Assembly (NCBI GenBank): GCA_020746105.1
Contig: CM036631.1
Coordinates: 13,330,558-13,394,557, forward strand
DNA: 64,000 nt
Direction: 5' to 3'
DNA from: Trogon surrucura
Taxonomy: Eukaryota > Chordata > Aves > Trogoniformes > Trogonidae
Below, one piece after another: positions 12,401-24,755 of this stretch; positions within the stretch are counted from its first letter, which is position 1, and every line of letters starts with the position of its first letter. The notes under the pieces are model-generated. The model did no database searches. It was not told where the DNA came from and saw nothing but the letters and a program-made list of their open reading frames with translations. A program made the position numbers and the translations under genes.

Positions 12401-14120
12401 GTGATGATTGCAAGCCGTGAGTTGGTTTCAGTTCACTGTGTCTTTCATCTGAGAAGAGAAACGTGGTTGGTTTGTTTGTTTTGTTTTGTTTTTTTGAAAC
12501 TTGCCACATCCCTCTGGTGTATAAGTAAACACGTATTCAAAGGAAAGGCTGGAACAATTCAAAGTTTTCATTGCTGTTATTACTAATTACATAGATAGCT
12601 GCTTTTAGACCTGGCCAGCTAAATCTAGATTTATTTTTCTTTAGCTGCAGGAAATAGACTCATATATGTTAAAAGATTATCACCTGATTAGAACATTGAG
12701 ATCAGAAATACATCAAGCTGAGAGTTGCTGAGAGTTGTTAGTGGGAGTAAATTTTTGCTAGGTTATAATGAAATGAATCTTTTCAGTTATTTCCATAGAC
12801 AACAGGTTTGATTTTTATCTGATTAACTCCGGTATTGCACAAGGGAAAAAGTAAACTGTATGATTAACATGGAGTGTTGAGAAGAATTCTCTTTAAAATG
12901 AGCAGAATGCCAGGATATATTGTAAAGTATTTTTGTAGAGAATTACATTGTCTAAAAAGATGCTGAGCTCAGATCCACAGCAGCATGACAGAGAATGAGA
13001 TGGAAGTCAGACTCAAATCTGGTTTAGGGGTTTTGTGATTCGCTTTGTATATTTTAGTTTTTAATGTTATTACTTAAATTTCATGGTCATATTAATTGCC
13101 CTTTTCTAGTTTTGTTTCTCATCTGTATCTGAAATTCAACTACACACTGTACAAACAACTTCCATGTAGCAATTTTCTCTTCACCGATTAAAACAAAGAT
13201 GAGTATTGCTTCCCTATAAAGTTACCACGTAGAGAACTCTGTACACTGATTGAAGGAGGCAGTTGATAAGCAGCAGGAGCAAAGGTTCTGCTATATAATT
13301 CCTGAGAAATAGTTCTCTGTATCATAGAAGACTGTCCAGACTGTAATCGAATGCTGTTAATACTTGCACCTTGACTCAGAATTGTTCTTGATATTTTCCC
13401 TGTGTTTATTGCTCAGAGGGTTACTTGGAGAGGTTGTGTTTCAGCTCAAGAACCTGATTGCAGAATTTTAAAGGTGTTCAGGTCTTAAACTATTTTGGTG
13501 TCTCTTTTCCAAGTAAGTTGATAGAACGTGAAGTCTTCTGTGAGCATAATCTATGAGCATTTGAGACTTCACATTTTTAAGGTTATTTTGCAGGGAGTAA
13601 GATGTAATTGGTTATATACTATGAGTTCTTTGTCATATGGTTTATATCTATTAAGATAATAACCTTTTTTTAAAGTCAGTTTATGAAAACACTGTGGTTG
13701 AACATCTGTCAAGGGATGAAGATTAGCTGAATAGACATAGGATGCCCATATATTATATTTTCTGTTATCCCGTATACTGTAATTATCTTGATCCTCAAAC
13801 AACTCTGCGACAGTTACAAACACTTGCAGACTTGTTACTGCAAATTCAAAATTTATTTCAGATGAATATAAATTAAAGTAGTATGTAACAAGACTTTTTT
13901 TTCTTCAATTTGTATCTGTAGGTGATTAAAAAGCAGTAAAACAGAACCAAATTTTATTTAAGAGACAAACTCTGAAAAAAATAATTCAATTTTGAGGCAG
14001 TGTAGCAATCTTTTCCAAAATGAAATCTGAAAAAAATGGATAAACTAAGTAACCAAACTGAGGAGAAATGGATGCCACAGATAGTGAGTGTACTTAGAAG
14101 TGAGAAATAAATCTAAATTG
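12401..14120. other. AT-rich unique DNA, no gene seen
   Basis: About 1.7 kb. A TTTG-rich patch sits at 12470-12496 and there is a short GCTGAGAGTT duplication near 12720. No exon, RNA gene or transposon is recognised. Confidence 0.5.
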
Positions 14121-14382
14121 TAGAATCATAAAAAGATTTAGGTTCAAAGGGACCTTAAGGATCATCTAGTTCCACCCCCCCTGCCAGGAACAGGGACACC
14201 CACTAGACCAGGTTGCTCAAAGACCCGTCCTACCTGGCCTTGGACACTTTCAGGGAGGGGACATCCACAACTTCTGGGCAACCTTTTCCAGCATCTTGCC
14301 GCCCTCACAGAAGATAATTTCTTCATAGTACCTAATCTAAACCCTCTTTCAGTTTAAAACCATTATCCCTCATCCTGTCTAG
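14121..14382 (-). mobile_element. CR1 LINE 3' end
   Basis: TAGAATCATAAAAAGATTTA, then AGGTTCAAAGGGACCTTAAG and CATCTAGTTCCACCCCCCCT, mark the minus-strand 3' terminus. CACTAGACCAGGTTGCTCAA, CTGGCCTTGGACACTTTCAG and CCATTATCCCTCATCCTGTC follow in CR1 order. It is about 260 bp, 5'-truncated and well preserved. Confidence 0.94.
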
Positions 14383-15152
14383 GGAGAAAGAATCTTAGAT
14401 CTATACTTATAAAGGTGTTCTTTGAGTTTTGCAAGATATTCTTTACAACCACGGACTCCAACTACTCGAGGTGTGTAAAATGATGGACGTAGTCAATGGC
14501 AACAACTAGGAAAAAACGAGGAGTCATGTCATCTTTGGCTGAGGGTAACCAGCCAGAAAGTGATCCTCACCAGCGTTTAATACCTTTGGAGTAGCTCCAT
14601 TTCCAGGCTCAGGCTAAGGTTTCTCCCCTCATCTCCCCACCATGGAAATAGTCCTCATCTCAAGTCACTTTTTCTTTTTTATATTGGAAGCTACCGCAGT
14701 TCTGTGTAACAGAATCAATCTGGGTTGGGACAAATGTCTGAGGGAATGGGAAGAGTGTGAAGAGAGTTCAAGGAAGATTACAGTCTGGAGTTCTGGCTGT
14801 TCCGATCACATTTCACAAAAAGGGCAAAGAGATGACATCTCCTGATGGCAAATGTGTGAAGCTGAGTATGCTGCTCATGTATTTCTGTAAATTTAGGCTC
14901 AGTGTCATGTTCATATGTTGCTTCACAGGAAGTGTTGTGAAAACTACAATAAATTTATAGTACAGACTATAAAGGAAGGCTGTTTTGATGCCTCCAGTAA
15001 AACCAAAATAATCCAGTTTCATGGGAGATCCTTACAATTTTCTGATGTGTTAAGCACAAAAATGTATACTGTTACCACATACATTGAGCAGGCATACGTC
15101 TTTGTGCAAAGTCCAGGGGGAAAGCTCATATGCAGGGGTTAATGTTGACATA

Positions 15153-15225
15153 AAGGCCAAATCCTACTTTCTTTGATGTTAAGAGGAAAGTTTTCATTGA
15201 GCCCAGTGGGATTAAGATTTAGTGT
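15153..15225. repeat. possible ancient amniote interspersed repeat
   Basis: The stretch begins AAGGCCAAATCCTACTTTCT and continues with GTTTTCATTGAGCCCAGTGG. This recalls a widespread old amniote repeat built around GGCCAAATCCT and CATTGA..TCAATGGGA. The identification is from memory and similarity is partial. The motif AGGCTGAAATCCTGG near 48290 may be a related scrap. Confidence 0.3.
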
Positions 15226-16129
15226 ACATGTTCTTGTTTCTTTCAAGTTAGTGTAGTTTTAACATTGCTCAAATCTATTAAATAGTCTTTACTAGTCGTG
15301 CTTTGTTTAATAAAAGAAAAAAATGTGTTCAGACCAGCCTCTGTACTCCAGTGTGTGTACCTGCCTGATCCTCAGAACTCTGATATTTAAAACTGAAGTG
15401 CTGTGATAGCAAACAAATAATTCCTTTCCTTTTCCTTCTGTCCAGACAAAAATCTCAAACCGAGAGGAAACTCCAACTGTAATCAATAGATACTGGTTTT
15501 AAAATCTTTAATGTAAGATTTTTTTTTTTTATTATTTACTTTTTAACCTGTAGATATCTTTAGCAATCACGAGCATGAAGTTATGAACACTCAAAAGGGT
15601 TTTTATAACATCTCTTTCTTCATCCCTTCAAGACGTACTAGATTCTGTAAGCAAACAAATATTTTACCTTTTCCACTAAAGGATGTTTTACAAACAAGCT
15701 GAAGTTAAGAGGCTTTGGTCTACAGCTGTTTCTTACCCAAGGTACTGGTAATGCAGGCATTAAACAGAAGCAGCAGCTTTAATGCAGATATTCTTTATTT
15801 GACTGACAATTGCTGTATCAGTGTTACGTCTGAGCAGTAAGACATACCATGTTCCTAAATGTGCAAGATAAAATCTCCTTTAAAATTTTATTCTGGAGAA
15901 GCAGTTAAGAACAGAAACCTGTTACAGAAAGTCAAAACCGATACATATTCTAACACGAAGCCACGAAATGGAAAAGTAATCTCTTGTGTCTTTGTACCTG
16001 GAAGAATAAACCTCTTAGAGAAAAATACTGACTTAGAAACCAATTAATTTTTTGGTTTTGAAGAGTAAAAAAAGACTGGATGTAACACAGTTTGCCGGTT
16101 TGAGGACTAGGGAGATCCAATTTGCCACA

Positions 16130-16152
16130 AAATTTAAATTTAAATTTAAAAT
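16130..16152. repeat. AAATTT tandem tract
   Basis: Nearly four units of AAATTT, self-complementary and so able to extrude as a weak cruciform. It is a simple repeat without further meaning. Confidence 0.85.
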
Positions 16153-19100
16153 AATTTATTCCCAAAAATTTTGTGCAAGGAAACTAAACTTGCATTATTA
16201 CCATAGAGAAATATGCTAAATGCACTGCTGTAGTTCAGAAAGCGTAGAGTTGGAATACTGACAAACTGAAAATGCATTTTAAATTGCTGTCTGTTTAACT
16301 CTCAGCAAATTTGAGTTTTGTTTCTTTGATACAAAAAATAAATGTTAAATGACATGCGTGCTTTCATAACCTGTGGCATTTGATATTAAGTCCTAGGAAG
16401 TAATTCAACTGATGAAAAGACAGGGCTGAAGCTGTTGTACAAGCCCTCTATCTCGGCTGGGGTAGTTGTACATTTGCAGTTGCATTTTAAAGATCAAATG
16501 CATTAAACCCTGAAGAAGCACAGAAAGAGTGACTACTTCAAAGGATTTTTAAATTGAAAAATAAACATAAAACAAACCCCAATAATTTATACAAATGTTT
16601 TAGAGCCAGTACAACTAATTATGTACGGAAAAAAATGACACCTGTTCAGAGAAACAATTTAGCTTTTAGAGTTAAGCTAACACTGCTTAACCATTTGTTA
16701 TTCCAGCCATTCTACTCCGTTCAGGTTTAAAATAGTCCATAATGCATATATATCGCTGCATATATCTGCATAGATTATGCACTAAGCGTTTAAGTTTATA
16801 TTTACAATTCAACTTCAGTTTCTCAAAAGTAGGTCTATTTGCATTGCTCCTGATTCTGCAGTAGGTGGCAGTGGGTAGTGGAGAATATACATGAACATAC
16901 AGTTTAGATGTCATCACATTTTTAAGGGAAGCTTAAAAATGGCCAAGTATTTTCCGGTTTGGGGTTACGTAGGTATCGTACAGAAAGGAACTGTCAAACA
17001 GAATTTCTAAATTACCGTGGCTAAATAGTAACTTTTGCAAAGTACTGTGAAAATAAATTAAACTGATAATGGAGTCGAAGACACAAATGCAGCACACGTT
17101 CCTGTAAATAAGTATGAATCTGAGTCCACCCAAGAGAAGTGAATTGAAGGCTTAAGCTCAAGAGAGAGTTCTGCGGGGTAGCTCTGTGAGTTAGAAGAAA
17201 GTAGCAAACATAATTTACAAACCCAAAAAGATAACTGCCATTTCAGCTTTATCTGTGTTTCTTTGGAAGTTGTTTGTATTAATTTCCAGTGTTGCTCTTG
17301 CTTTTGGAAGCAGCACTCTAACTGATAAAATGGAACATGGTGGGATGGGAGAGGGTTTAGGCGTGATGGTGGCAGTGTGGAATATTAACAGAATTTCGAT
17401 AGGTCGATGTGTGGGAGGGTGAGTTGGGAAGATTACAACAGAGCTCTGATTTTGCATTCCTTGCACACCTAAATATGGGAGCTTGAGGGTATACAGAATG
17501 TGAAATTGGATGAAAAAGTCTGTCAAAGAAGAACATTCTAAGTCTCGTTCATTATTGATTCCTGTTTCTTGCTTATCGGAAAACCCGGCTTGGTAGATTT
17601 ATATAGAAAGTGCTCGGTCAGCACTGCGGGTTGTTCTCACGTTTTCACCAGCATATTTTGAGCTCCAAATAGAGACTAAGACTTTCAGAAGTGCAAGGCA
17701 TCCTCTAGTTCACATCCCAAATACTTTGAACTGGCCAGTAATGCGGAGTTCTTGTCTTGTTTTGTTTCCTGTTTTAATTTCCAACTTTTAAAAGCATGCA
17801 GCTGGAAGCTATTGAGTGCACAGTGTTTTGAAAAGCCTGGTCACGCATACTGCAGGACCTGGACTTTGGGATCAGCCAAGGTGAAACTCCCGTTGAACTC
17901 CTTTACGCCACTTCTTTCATACATGACTTTGTGGCCAAACCTGTCTTCAAAGACTTCACATATATATGTAGTAAGGAAATGTGAAGTTAAGCAATATAGT
18001 TGTATTTAATGTTAATTCTTTAATCGTAAAGGTTGGACAGTGATTACTAGATATAATCTTTTGTATTAGTTAATGGTTTATACTACAAATAGGTGTTACA
18101 AAAGCAAATCAACAGAAATACAGGCAAAATGCTGACTTGCTTAAAGTAGGCTGGAGTTTTGCCAGTGACTCAGTAGTAGTAAGATTATTGTATTCTCATA
18201 TTAGCTACTCATCGGCTAGTTATCTGTCAAATTAAGGAGGGTAGTGTTTTGCTTAAACTGATAGTTATGAATTGCTTACAGTGTCTTTCAAGAAAAGAAA
18301 AATATGAAATATATGCAAGAAACAATGGTCACCTCTTGCAAGAAATAGGCACATTGTATTGTGTCTTCAGTTGAATGAAAGGCTCCAAAGTTAGACCCTA
18401 AAGTAACTCATTAAAAAGGGTCTGTTTTATATTTAAACTAAAAGGAAATCATTGACTCTATTACCGGTTCAATACTTTCTGATTGACATTTGCATTATCT
18501 AGTTTTATGCTGGGAAATGTAAGACTCTCAATGAAATTTTGCTAGTTTAAATTTGAAATTATGCTTTAATAACTTTGATTGTATTTCTGTATGTTGGTCT
18601 TATTCTCTGGTGTTCTTTTATGTTGATTTAGTGGCATCAAAACATTGCCTTTTTCTCTTCGAAAGTGAATCGTAGACATCTCTGTGATAAATCTTCAGTC
18701 GTGCTAAACAGTAGTTCCCAAGACATTTCTGTTTGAAATGCATCCAGATTTTCCATTGTTGTTGATGTGTTGTTGTTTATGGCTTTTCTTGTACTTTTAC
18801 AAATAGTGAATTCTTGTTGTCTGATAAAATTTGTTTTCTTCTATTTCCCGTAAGAGGTTACCTTTCAGTGCTGTACATTTTAATTTCTATTCATATGATT
18901 TGGGTACCAGTGTTTCTGCATTGTAAATCTTTCAGTGACTACTCTTGCTGTGTATAACTCTAATTGATCAGCAGTTTTTTTAATCGGGAAGTTACTGGTT
19001 TAAGGCATCTAGGAGTTCCTCGTTCTTTCATGGAGAAGGCAGCAAATATCTCCAAATTTTTCTGTGTAACTTAGAGGGAAAAATAAAAGGCATAATACAG

Positions 19101-19154
19101 CATTCACTGCAAATTTTAATGTTCACAAGTATCATTTGACTTCAAAATAGACCA

Positions 19155-19173
19155 TACGAAGCACTGCTTCGTA
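19155..19173. repeat. 19-bp palindrome
   Basis: Nine-base arms TACGAAGCA and TGCTTCGTA around a single C. The stretch also carries two CpGs in otherwise CpG-poor DNA. Confidence 0.85.
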
Positions 19174-22100
19174 CGCGTTAAATGTTGGTATTTGGGTTTT
19201 GGTTTAGGATTTGGGGTTTTTTTTCAGATTTTAATTTTCCAGTATTATTAAAAAATTGAGCTCTTCCTTAGGCTAGTAGAAGAAGTCCTGTAAAATACGC
19301 TGGTGGTGAATTGGGCTGTAAGAAGAACCAAGTATGAAATTAAAATATGTTAAAAATGCAAGAGAAATGGAAGGAAAAAGTGATACGCTCTAATACAAAG
19401 TGGTTTACATATTTGAAGAAAAAATGTTGTAATTGATTATGCCTGGTTTTAGTATATAATATAAAGAAACTAGGGAAAAAGTAATTCTTGTTCTACTTAT
19501 TGCTAACCTGCCAACATCTTTGTGCTTGCATGGAGGTGTGTAGATAAAAACATTTCAGGACACATGAATTGTGCTTGCTGTGTCAGTGAACATTAGCTCA
19601 ACATCTGATTTGGATTGGACTTGAAGGCAAGGTATGACTTAATTTGCCTGTGCACAAACAAACAAGCAGAAAGAGTTAAAGCCTGAGAACATCCCAGGAA
19701 TGGGGAGGGAGTGCCTACGGGCTAAAAGTAGGGAACTGGCCTCATGCAAGTCACAAATGTTTTACACCTTTTATGCTTTGAAGCTCTCCTGCTCTGACAT
19801 GTGCAGAAGTCTCTGTGGAATTTTGAGTACCCAAGTATCTGTGTCAGTGCCTCTGTGCTGCACTGTCTTGGTGTGCCAGAGATGAGACACCCTGTGTCAG
19901 GTTCCCTGGTGAGATACAGTGAGACCAGAGCTGCATTTGGCCTGATCATTGTCTCTATGAAATGCCTGTTCGCGTGACTCTCACTAGTGAAATCCATCAG
20001 CTGCAGAGCACGGCACCATCACCAGTTTAGCTTTTCACTGAATGTCACAAACGTAGAGACCCGTAAATGAAAATATCCAGCAAAATTATTAATGATGAGA
20101 ACAGCTTCATTTCTGCAAACTTCTTAGAGCTGGGCACGATGAATGATGTGGAAAATGTGAGTAGGAGGTGGCATGTTCTTGAACAGAAAGTTCTCCAGTG
20201 CGCTTCCCCACCTCCCTGTGCGATCTCAGTTGTTAATGTGTGTGTGAATACATGGCATCTTGTCTGGTAGTGCTGAGACAGTTGTGGCTTAATATTAGCA
20301 CCAATTTTCCCTTTCTGTAAAATTTCCCAAAAGATAAGATTCGAGTCTAATAGTTTTGTTTTTTTTTTTTATTTCTTGTTTCCCCCCAAAAAATGACGCA
20401 AACTATCATAAAGATTAATGAGGACTCGACTTATTGACATAATGTGAACAATAGCTTGTCTGTGAAACACTAAGCAGAGGTATAAGGATGCTGTTCCCTC
20501 TGAAGAACACACGGTATTAAAATTTAAGCTTGGGAAAAATATACCGTTAAGACAAAGAGGAGAAGGTGATTTCCGTTAATACAATTATTTTCTCTATGCA
20601 GTGTTTTAGTTTTGTATCAGATGCCTCCAACTACCCTTCCTGAGTCTTGAAATATTTAGACAATAATTTAAAAAATATTTTTCTAGAAAATTGAAACTAT
20701 CCACAGTTGCCTTCCTATCTACCATCACGTCTCTGGCTTGTCCATTCCTAACACTGATTTGACTGATGAGTCTTAGTATAGACATTGCATGTTTAACTGT
20801 TTAAAAAAAAAAAAGAATAATTTGTATATCCAAAGGGCAGAAATTACCTAAGGATAAACTGTTAGATGAAAAGTAGTGTTAACATATGAAAATTTAACTC
20901 TGGCTAGTCGGTTTTACATTTCCTTATAAACTCGAAGCCCTGAATGAGGTGTGTAAACTGCTCTGATGTGAAACCTCCTGTGTGCAGGTGAATACTTAAA
21001 TCACCTAGCAAGCAATCTGCCTAATCCAGTGCACTGAATAAGAACAACAGGTTGAGCTAGCCTAATATTTTTTTAAAAAAAAAAAATAAAATCCATTGTT
21101 CCAAGGTGTAGTATGTCTTACTGCATTGTTGGTTTGAGACAAAACTGTGTAGTGTATTGATTGATCTTGTAATATGACAGAGGTCTATGGCTTATTCTTT
21201 TGTCTTTATAGCTTCCAGTTACCTTCCTGAAAGATACTATAAAGGTTTATATATCGGCTAATTCTAAGCTCTTAACAGGCTTTTGATAGCTGCCAGAGGT
21301 AGCATGTCTTTTCCACTACTCGTCACTTCTTGTTGCTACTTACTGTAGTTGCCAATTTCCAACTGACAGGATGGCTAAGAGGAGAATTTGCTACATTTGC
21401 TTGTTATTTTGTTTCTTTTTTTTTTTTTTCTTCCTCACTCATTGCTTTTTAAGCATTTTTGCTTTAGAACAGGGCTATTTTTAATTGTTGAAGAAATACT
21501 CTCTCAGTAAACACTTTGACCAGGAATTCATAAACTATTTTGTCTCTGTATTCAAATTTAGAAGATGATCTGTCAGAATTAATTGAGAATGCTTTAATGT
21601 AATCAAGTCCAGTTCATTAGGCAAACACTGAAATTATTAATTTAAATACTGGGTAGTTCAATAGCATTTATGACAGTAACAAATACCAACGTATTTTAAT
21701 CTCTAAATTCCTCTTGTGTACAAAAGTTGATGTCCTGCTGTAGATACTGCTGTTAGACATAAATAGTTTTCACCTTGCTAATGTTTTTCCTTTTTGGAAT
21801 CTGTTAAAGTATTCTTTTCGCAAAGTTTTATGAAACAAAATTCTAGCTTTTTTAAGGACACGGTGGTTTAAATTAATCAAATGTAAAGTGTCATTTTTAT
21901 TCTTGTAACTCTGTTTTGGATCGAGTAATGTTACACAAGAGATGAACTTGAGCTAGGAAGTTCAGTGTAACACCATTTCATCAATATATAGAACATTGTC
22001 AATTATTTTACAACTAGTGCTTTAGTATCTTCCCGTTCCCCTTGCTTTAGTGCTGAGAAAAATAATCTATTCATGAAACAAACTAATCCCACTCCCGTTT

Positions 22101-22290
22101 TTAATTGCCTTCTATCTCTATAACGTAGGACACAGAGATTCCCTGAAAAAGAGATAAAGGAGGGTCAGAAGGAAATAAGAGATGAGAGAAATTGGTTAAG
22201 CGGACAGGAAAGCTATGAAGTGAGTAGTGATGGCTGTGAGCCGAGGGCCTAGCATGTCTTGGAAAGACTGCATTCCTTCAGCTCACTTCG

Positions 22291-22970
22291 TAGAATCATA
22301 GAGTGGTTTGGGTTAGAAGGGACCTTTAAAGGCCACCCAGTCCAACCGCTGCTTTGGGCAGGGATGCCTTCAGGTTGCTCAGAGCCCTGTGGGATCTGAC
22401 CTTGAGTGTGTCCATCTCTGAGCGACTTGTGTCTGTTCTTCACCACCCTCGTTGTAAAAGATTTCTTCCTAATATCTAATCTACATCTTCCCTCCTTCAG
22501 ATTAAAACCATTACGCTAAGTCCTGTTTCTACAGGCTCTATTAAAAGTCTGTCCCCATCTTTCATAGAATCCCCCCTTAAGTATTGAAAGACCACAGTAA
22601 GGATCTGGAGCCTTCTCTTCTCCAAGCTGAACAACCCCAACTCTCTAAGACTGTCCTCGCAGGAGTGGTGTTGCAGCCCTCTGATCATTTTTGTAGCCTC
22701 CTCTGGACCCGCTGCAACAGATGGGTGCACGTCTTTCCTGCACTGAGGACTCCAGAGCTGAACGCAACACTACAGGTGGGGTCTCACAGGAGTAGAAGGG
22801 CAGAATCACCTCCCTCGACCTGCTGTTGATACAGCCCAGTGTACAGCTGGCTTTCTGTGCTGTGAGCACACAGGAATGTTCAGCTTTTCATCCACCAGGA
22901 CACCCAAGTGTCTTGCAGGGCTGCTCTCAATCGCTTCATCCCCCCAGCCTGTCTTGATGCTTATGATTCG
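22291..22970 (-). mobile_element. CR1 LINE 3' fragment, long copy (~680 bp)
   Basis: TAGAATCATAGAGTGGTTTG and GGGACCTTTAAAGGCCACCC mark the minus-strand 3' end. The copy then runs through the full CR1 3' region: GGGCAGGGATGCCTTCAGG, CCTCTGGACCCGCTGCAACA, a CTGAGGACTCCAGAGCTGAA segment, CACCTCCCTCGACCTGCTG and, at the right, GGACACCCAAGTGTCTTGCA and CTCAATCGCTTCATCCCCCC. Minus-strand translation shows HSCEDSLRELGLFSLEKRRL, the well-known CR1 stretch. It is the longest 3' copy here. The right edge is set where resemblance fades after CCAGCCTGTCTTGATGC. Confidence 0.95.
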
Positions 22971-23070
22971 CGTGTTTAGATTAAAAATTTCCAGTATTGT
23001 TATTTCATTGGGTAAAAACAATTGAACAAGAAAATACTGTGATAGTAAATTTTTATTTTTCAATTAACTG

Positions 23071-23166
23071 ATCTAGTTGAGAGGCATCCCTGCCCATGGC
23101 AGGGGGATTGGATTAGATGATCTCTAAGGTCCCTTCCAACCTAAGTCATACTACGATTCTATGATT
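23071..23166 (+). mobile_element. CR1 LINE 3' end, plus strand, very short
   Basis: Only about 95 bp remain. CTAGTTGAGAGGCATCCCTG, CCCATGGCAGGGGGATTGGA and GATCTCTAAGGTCCCTTCCA are followed by a terminal CTACGATTCTATGATT repeat. It lies 100 bp to the right of the minus-strand copy ending at 22970, with its 3' end pointing away from it. Confidence 0.93.
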
Positions 23167-24053
23167 TAGATTATTCTGTAACTGGAAATGGGTTGTAAGA
23201 CTACTGTAGAAGCCTTCCTGGATAATATATTTTCATTTAATCATATATTACTTGTATAGTAATGCCATCTTTTATATGTCTACTTAGTACTTTTTACAAG
23301 TCTCTGATAAGATTTCTGCCAAAGCAATAGAAGTATTCTATTCTTCTGTATGGTAAAAGCAGTCCATACCTACATCTGAGTTGTTTCTGTTCTCTCTTTC
23401 TCTCTGTTTCTTTCTTCTCTCTTTCTTGCCGTTTGATAAAATCTAGCATTTAGTAGTATTTTTACTTACATTTTTAAAAATAAGAGTAACACAATTTATT
23501 TTTCTCATATTACTATGGTTCCATTTAAAAGTTTGACAGTTACAAGATCTAGGATTTCAATGGTGAGATTTGACCATTTCAGTATCCTAATCTAAGTTTA
23601 TAGTTTTCATCTTCCCCTTCAGACTGTTCAGAGCATACAACAGGATAAGTGCATGATCACAGTGGCTTTGTCTCACAGCAGCCCACAAATTTTAGATAAC
23701 CATCCTAAGAAATGTATAAACAAGTTGTTGTATATTATTAGACAGCTTTGTAGATGAGTAAATGTAGGCATGGGGGGAGTTAAATTGCTTTGCCATGTTT
23801 ACACAGCAAGTCAGTGTCAGTCTCGGGAAGAGAACTGAAGGGCCCTTAGTCTTAAGCACATCACCTCCTACTTGCTGTGTAAGAAAGGCCAGTGGTTCTT
23901 GAAGGACTACTGTGCATGTTATTACTGCTTTATATCACTTCAGTTCTGAGTGTGTCCAATGTATTGAATAATGAAATTAGGGCTTGTAAAGGATGGCTGA
24001 ACCATAAAATGTCCCCTGGGGTGAGCTTACTTTTAACAGGGATCTCTATTTTC

Positions 24054-24117
24054 TTTTTTTTTTTTTTTTTTTGGGGGGGGGGGGGGAGGAGAGAAGGAAG
24101 GAGAAAAAAAAGGAAAA
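24054..24117. repeat. T19-G14 junction followed by a purine tract
   Basis: Nineteen T (24054-24072) change directly to fourteen G (24073-24086). From there 45 purines run without a break to 24117 (G/A-rich, with an A8 run). On the minus strand this is a pyrimidine tract ending in C14 then A19. Such tracts can form triplex or quadruplex structures and are error-prone in sequencing, so the exact run lengths are uncertain. Confidence 0.9.
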
Positions 24118-24435
24118 TAAAGACCTTCTCTTTTTTAAAAATAAATTTCCGCAGTAGAGCCAAGATGATACTGTCCTCCTTCCTCCTCTCCCTCCTCCCC
24201 GTTTACCAATATTTTCTTGTGTGACTGAAAAGCCCTTAGCTTTGCTCAGGGGAAAAGCCTCATGCTGAGAAGTAAGGGATCCCAGTTGTACACTTAATCA
24301 AAGTGGCATGCTCCACACTTTGTTTCTGAGTAATTTCATAGGAAACTCATGTGATCTGTGTATTTCACTTGTATGAATCAAGGCCAAAGTTTGAAATTGA
24401 GTCAGTTGTTACTCCTGCTGACAGGCAAAGGCAGA

Positions 24436-24457
24436 GGGGTTTGGGGGAGGCGGGGGG
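24436..24457 (+). repeat. G-quadruplex-type motif
   Basis: G4, TTT, G5, A, GG, C, G6. The G6 run could supply two short tracts, so a quadruplex is possible but the motif is not a strict four-run match. Confidence 0.55.
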
Positions 24458-24698
24458 ATGAGGTTCAACTCAGTTCAGGTTGCTGAAAGGAAATGAAAAG
24501 GGTGATTTGAAAACCAAAAATACTGGGATGAAAGATTACAGATACTGAACAATAACTGTCCACACTAAATTGTTGATTTGAGTATCTGTATTAGGTGATG
24601 TTTGTAGTCTCTCCATGTAGGATGATGGAAAACACAGATTATGGCAGTGAAAGTGGAACAACAATGGAGTCTGATTCTTTGTTTCCACTTTTCAAAGG

Positions 24699-24755
24699 CT
24701 TTTCCCCTCTTTTTTCCTTCTTTTTTTTTTTTTCTTTCTTTTTTTTTTTCTCCTT
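24699..24755 (+). repeat. 57-base uninterrupted pyrimidine tract
   Basis: Only C and T occur over 57 bases, mainly T runs of 9-13 separated by single or double C. The tract is followed by GATAAGG, with no AG acceptor at a sensible distance that leads into an open exon. Confidence 0.9.

Larger units (their letters stand above)
14383..22290. other. AT-rich unique DNA, no gene seen
   Basis: About 7.9 kb, the longest span here with almost nothing nameable. It holds a possible ancient amniote repeat near 15153, an AAATTT tract (16130-16152), a 19-bp palindrome (19155-19173) and short T or A runs. Open frames reach 103 codons (17215-17526, minus) but have no family features or splice context. Confidence 0.5.

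Noticed and set aside
17215-17526. 103-codon minus-strand frame
   Set aside because: No start context, splice sites or family resemblance; composition matches the surrounding AT-rich DNA.
22497-23063. Overlapping frames of 74-85 codons as genes
   Set aside because: They fall in, or run out of, the CR1 copy at 22291-22970 and have no independent coding features.
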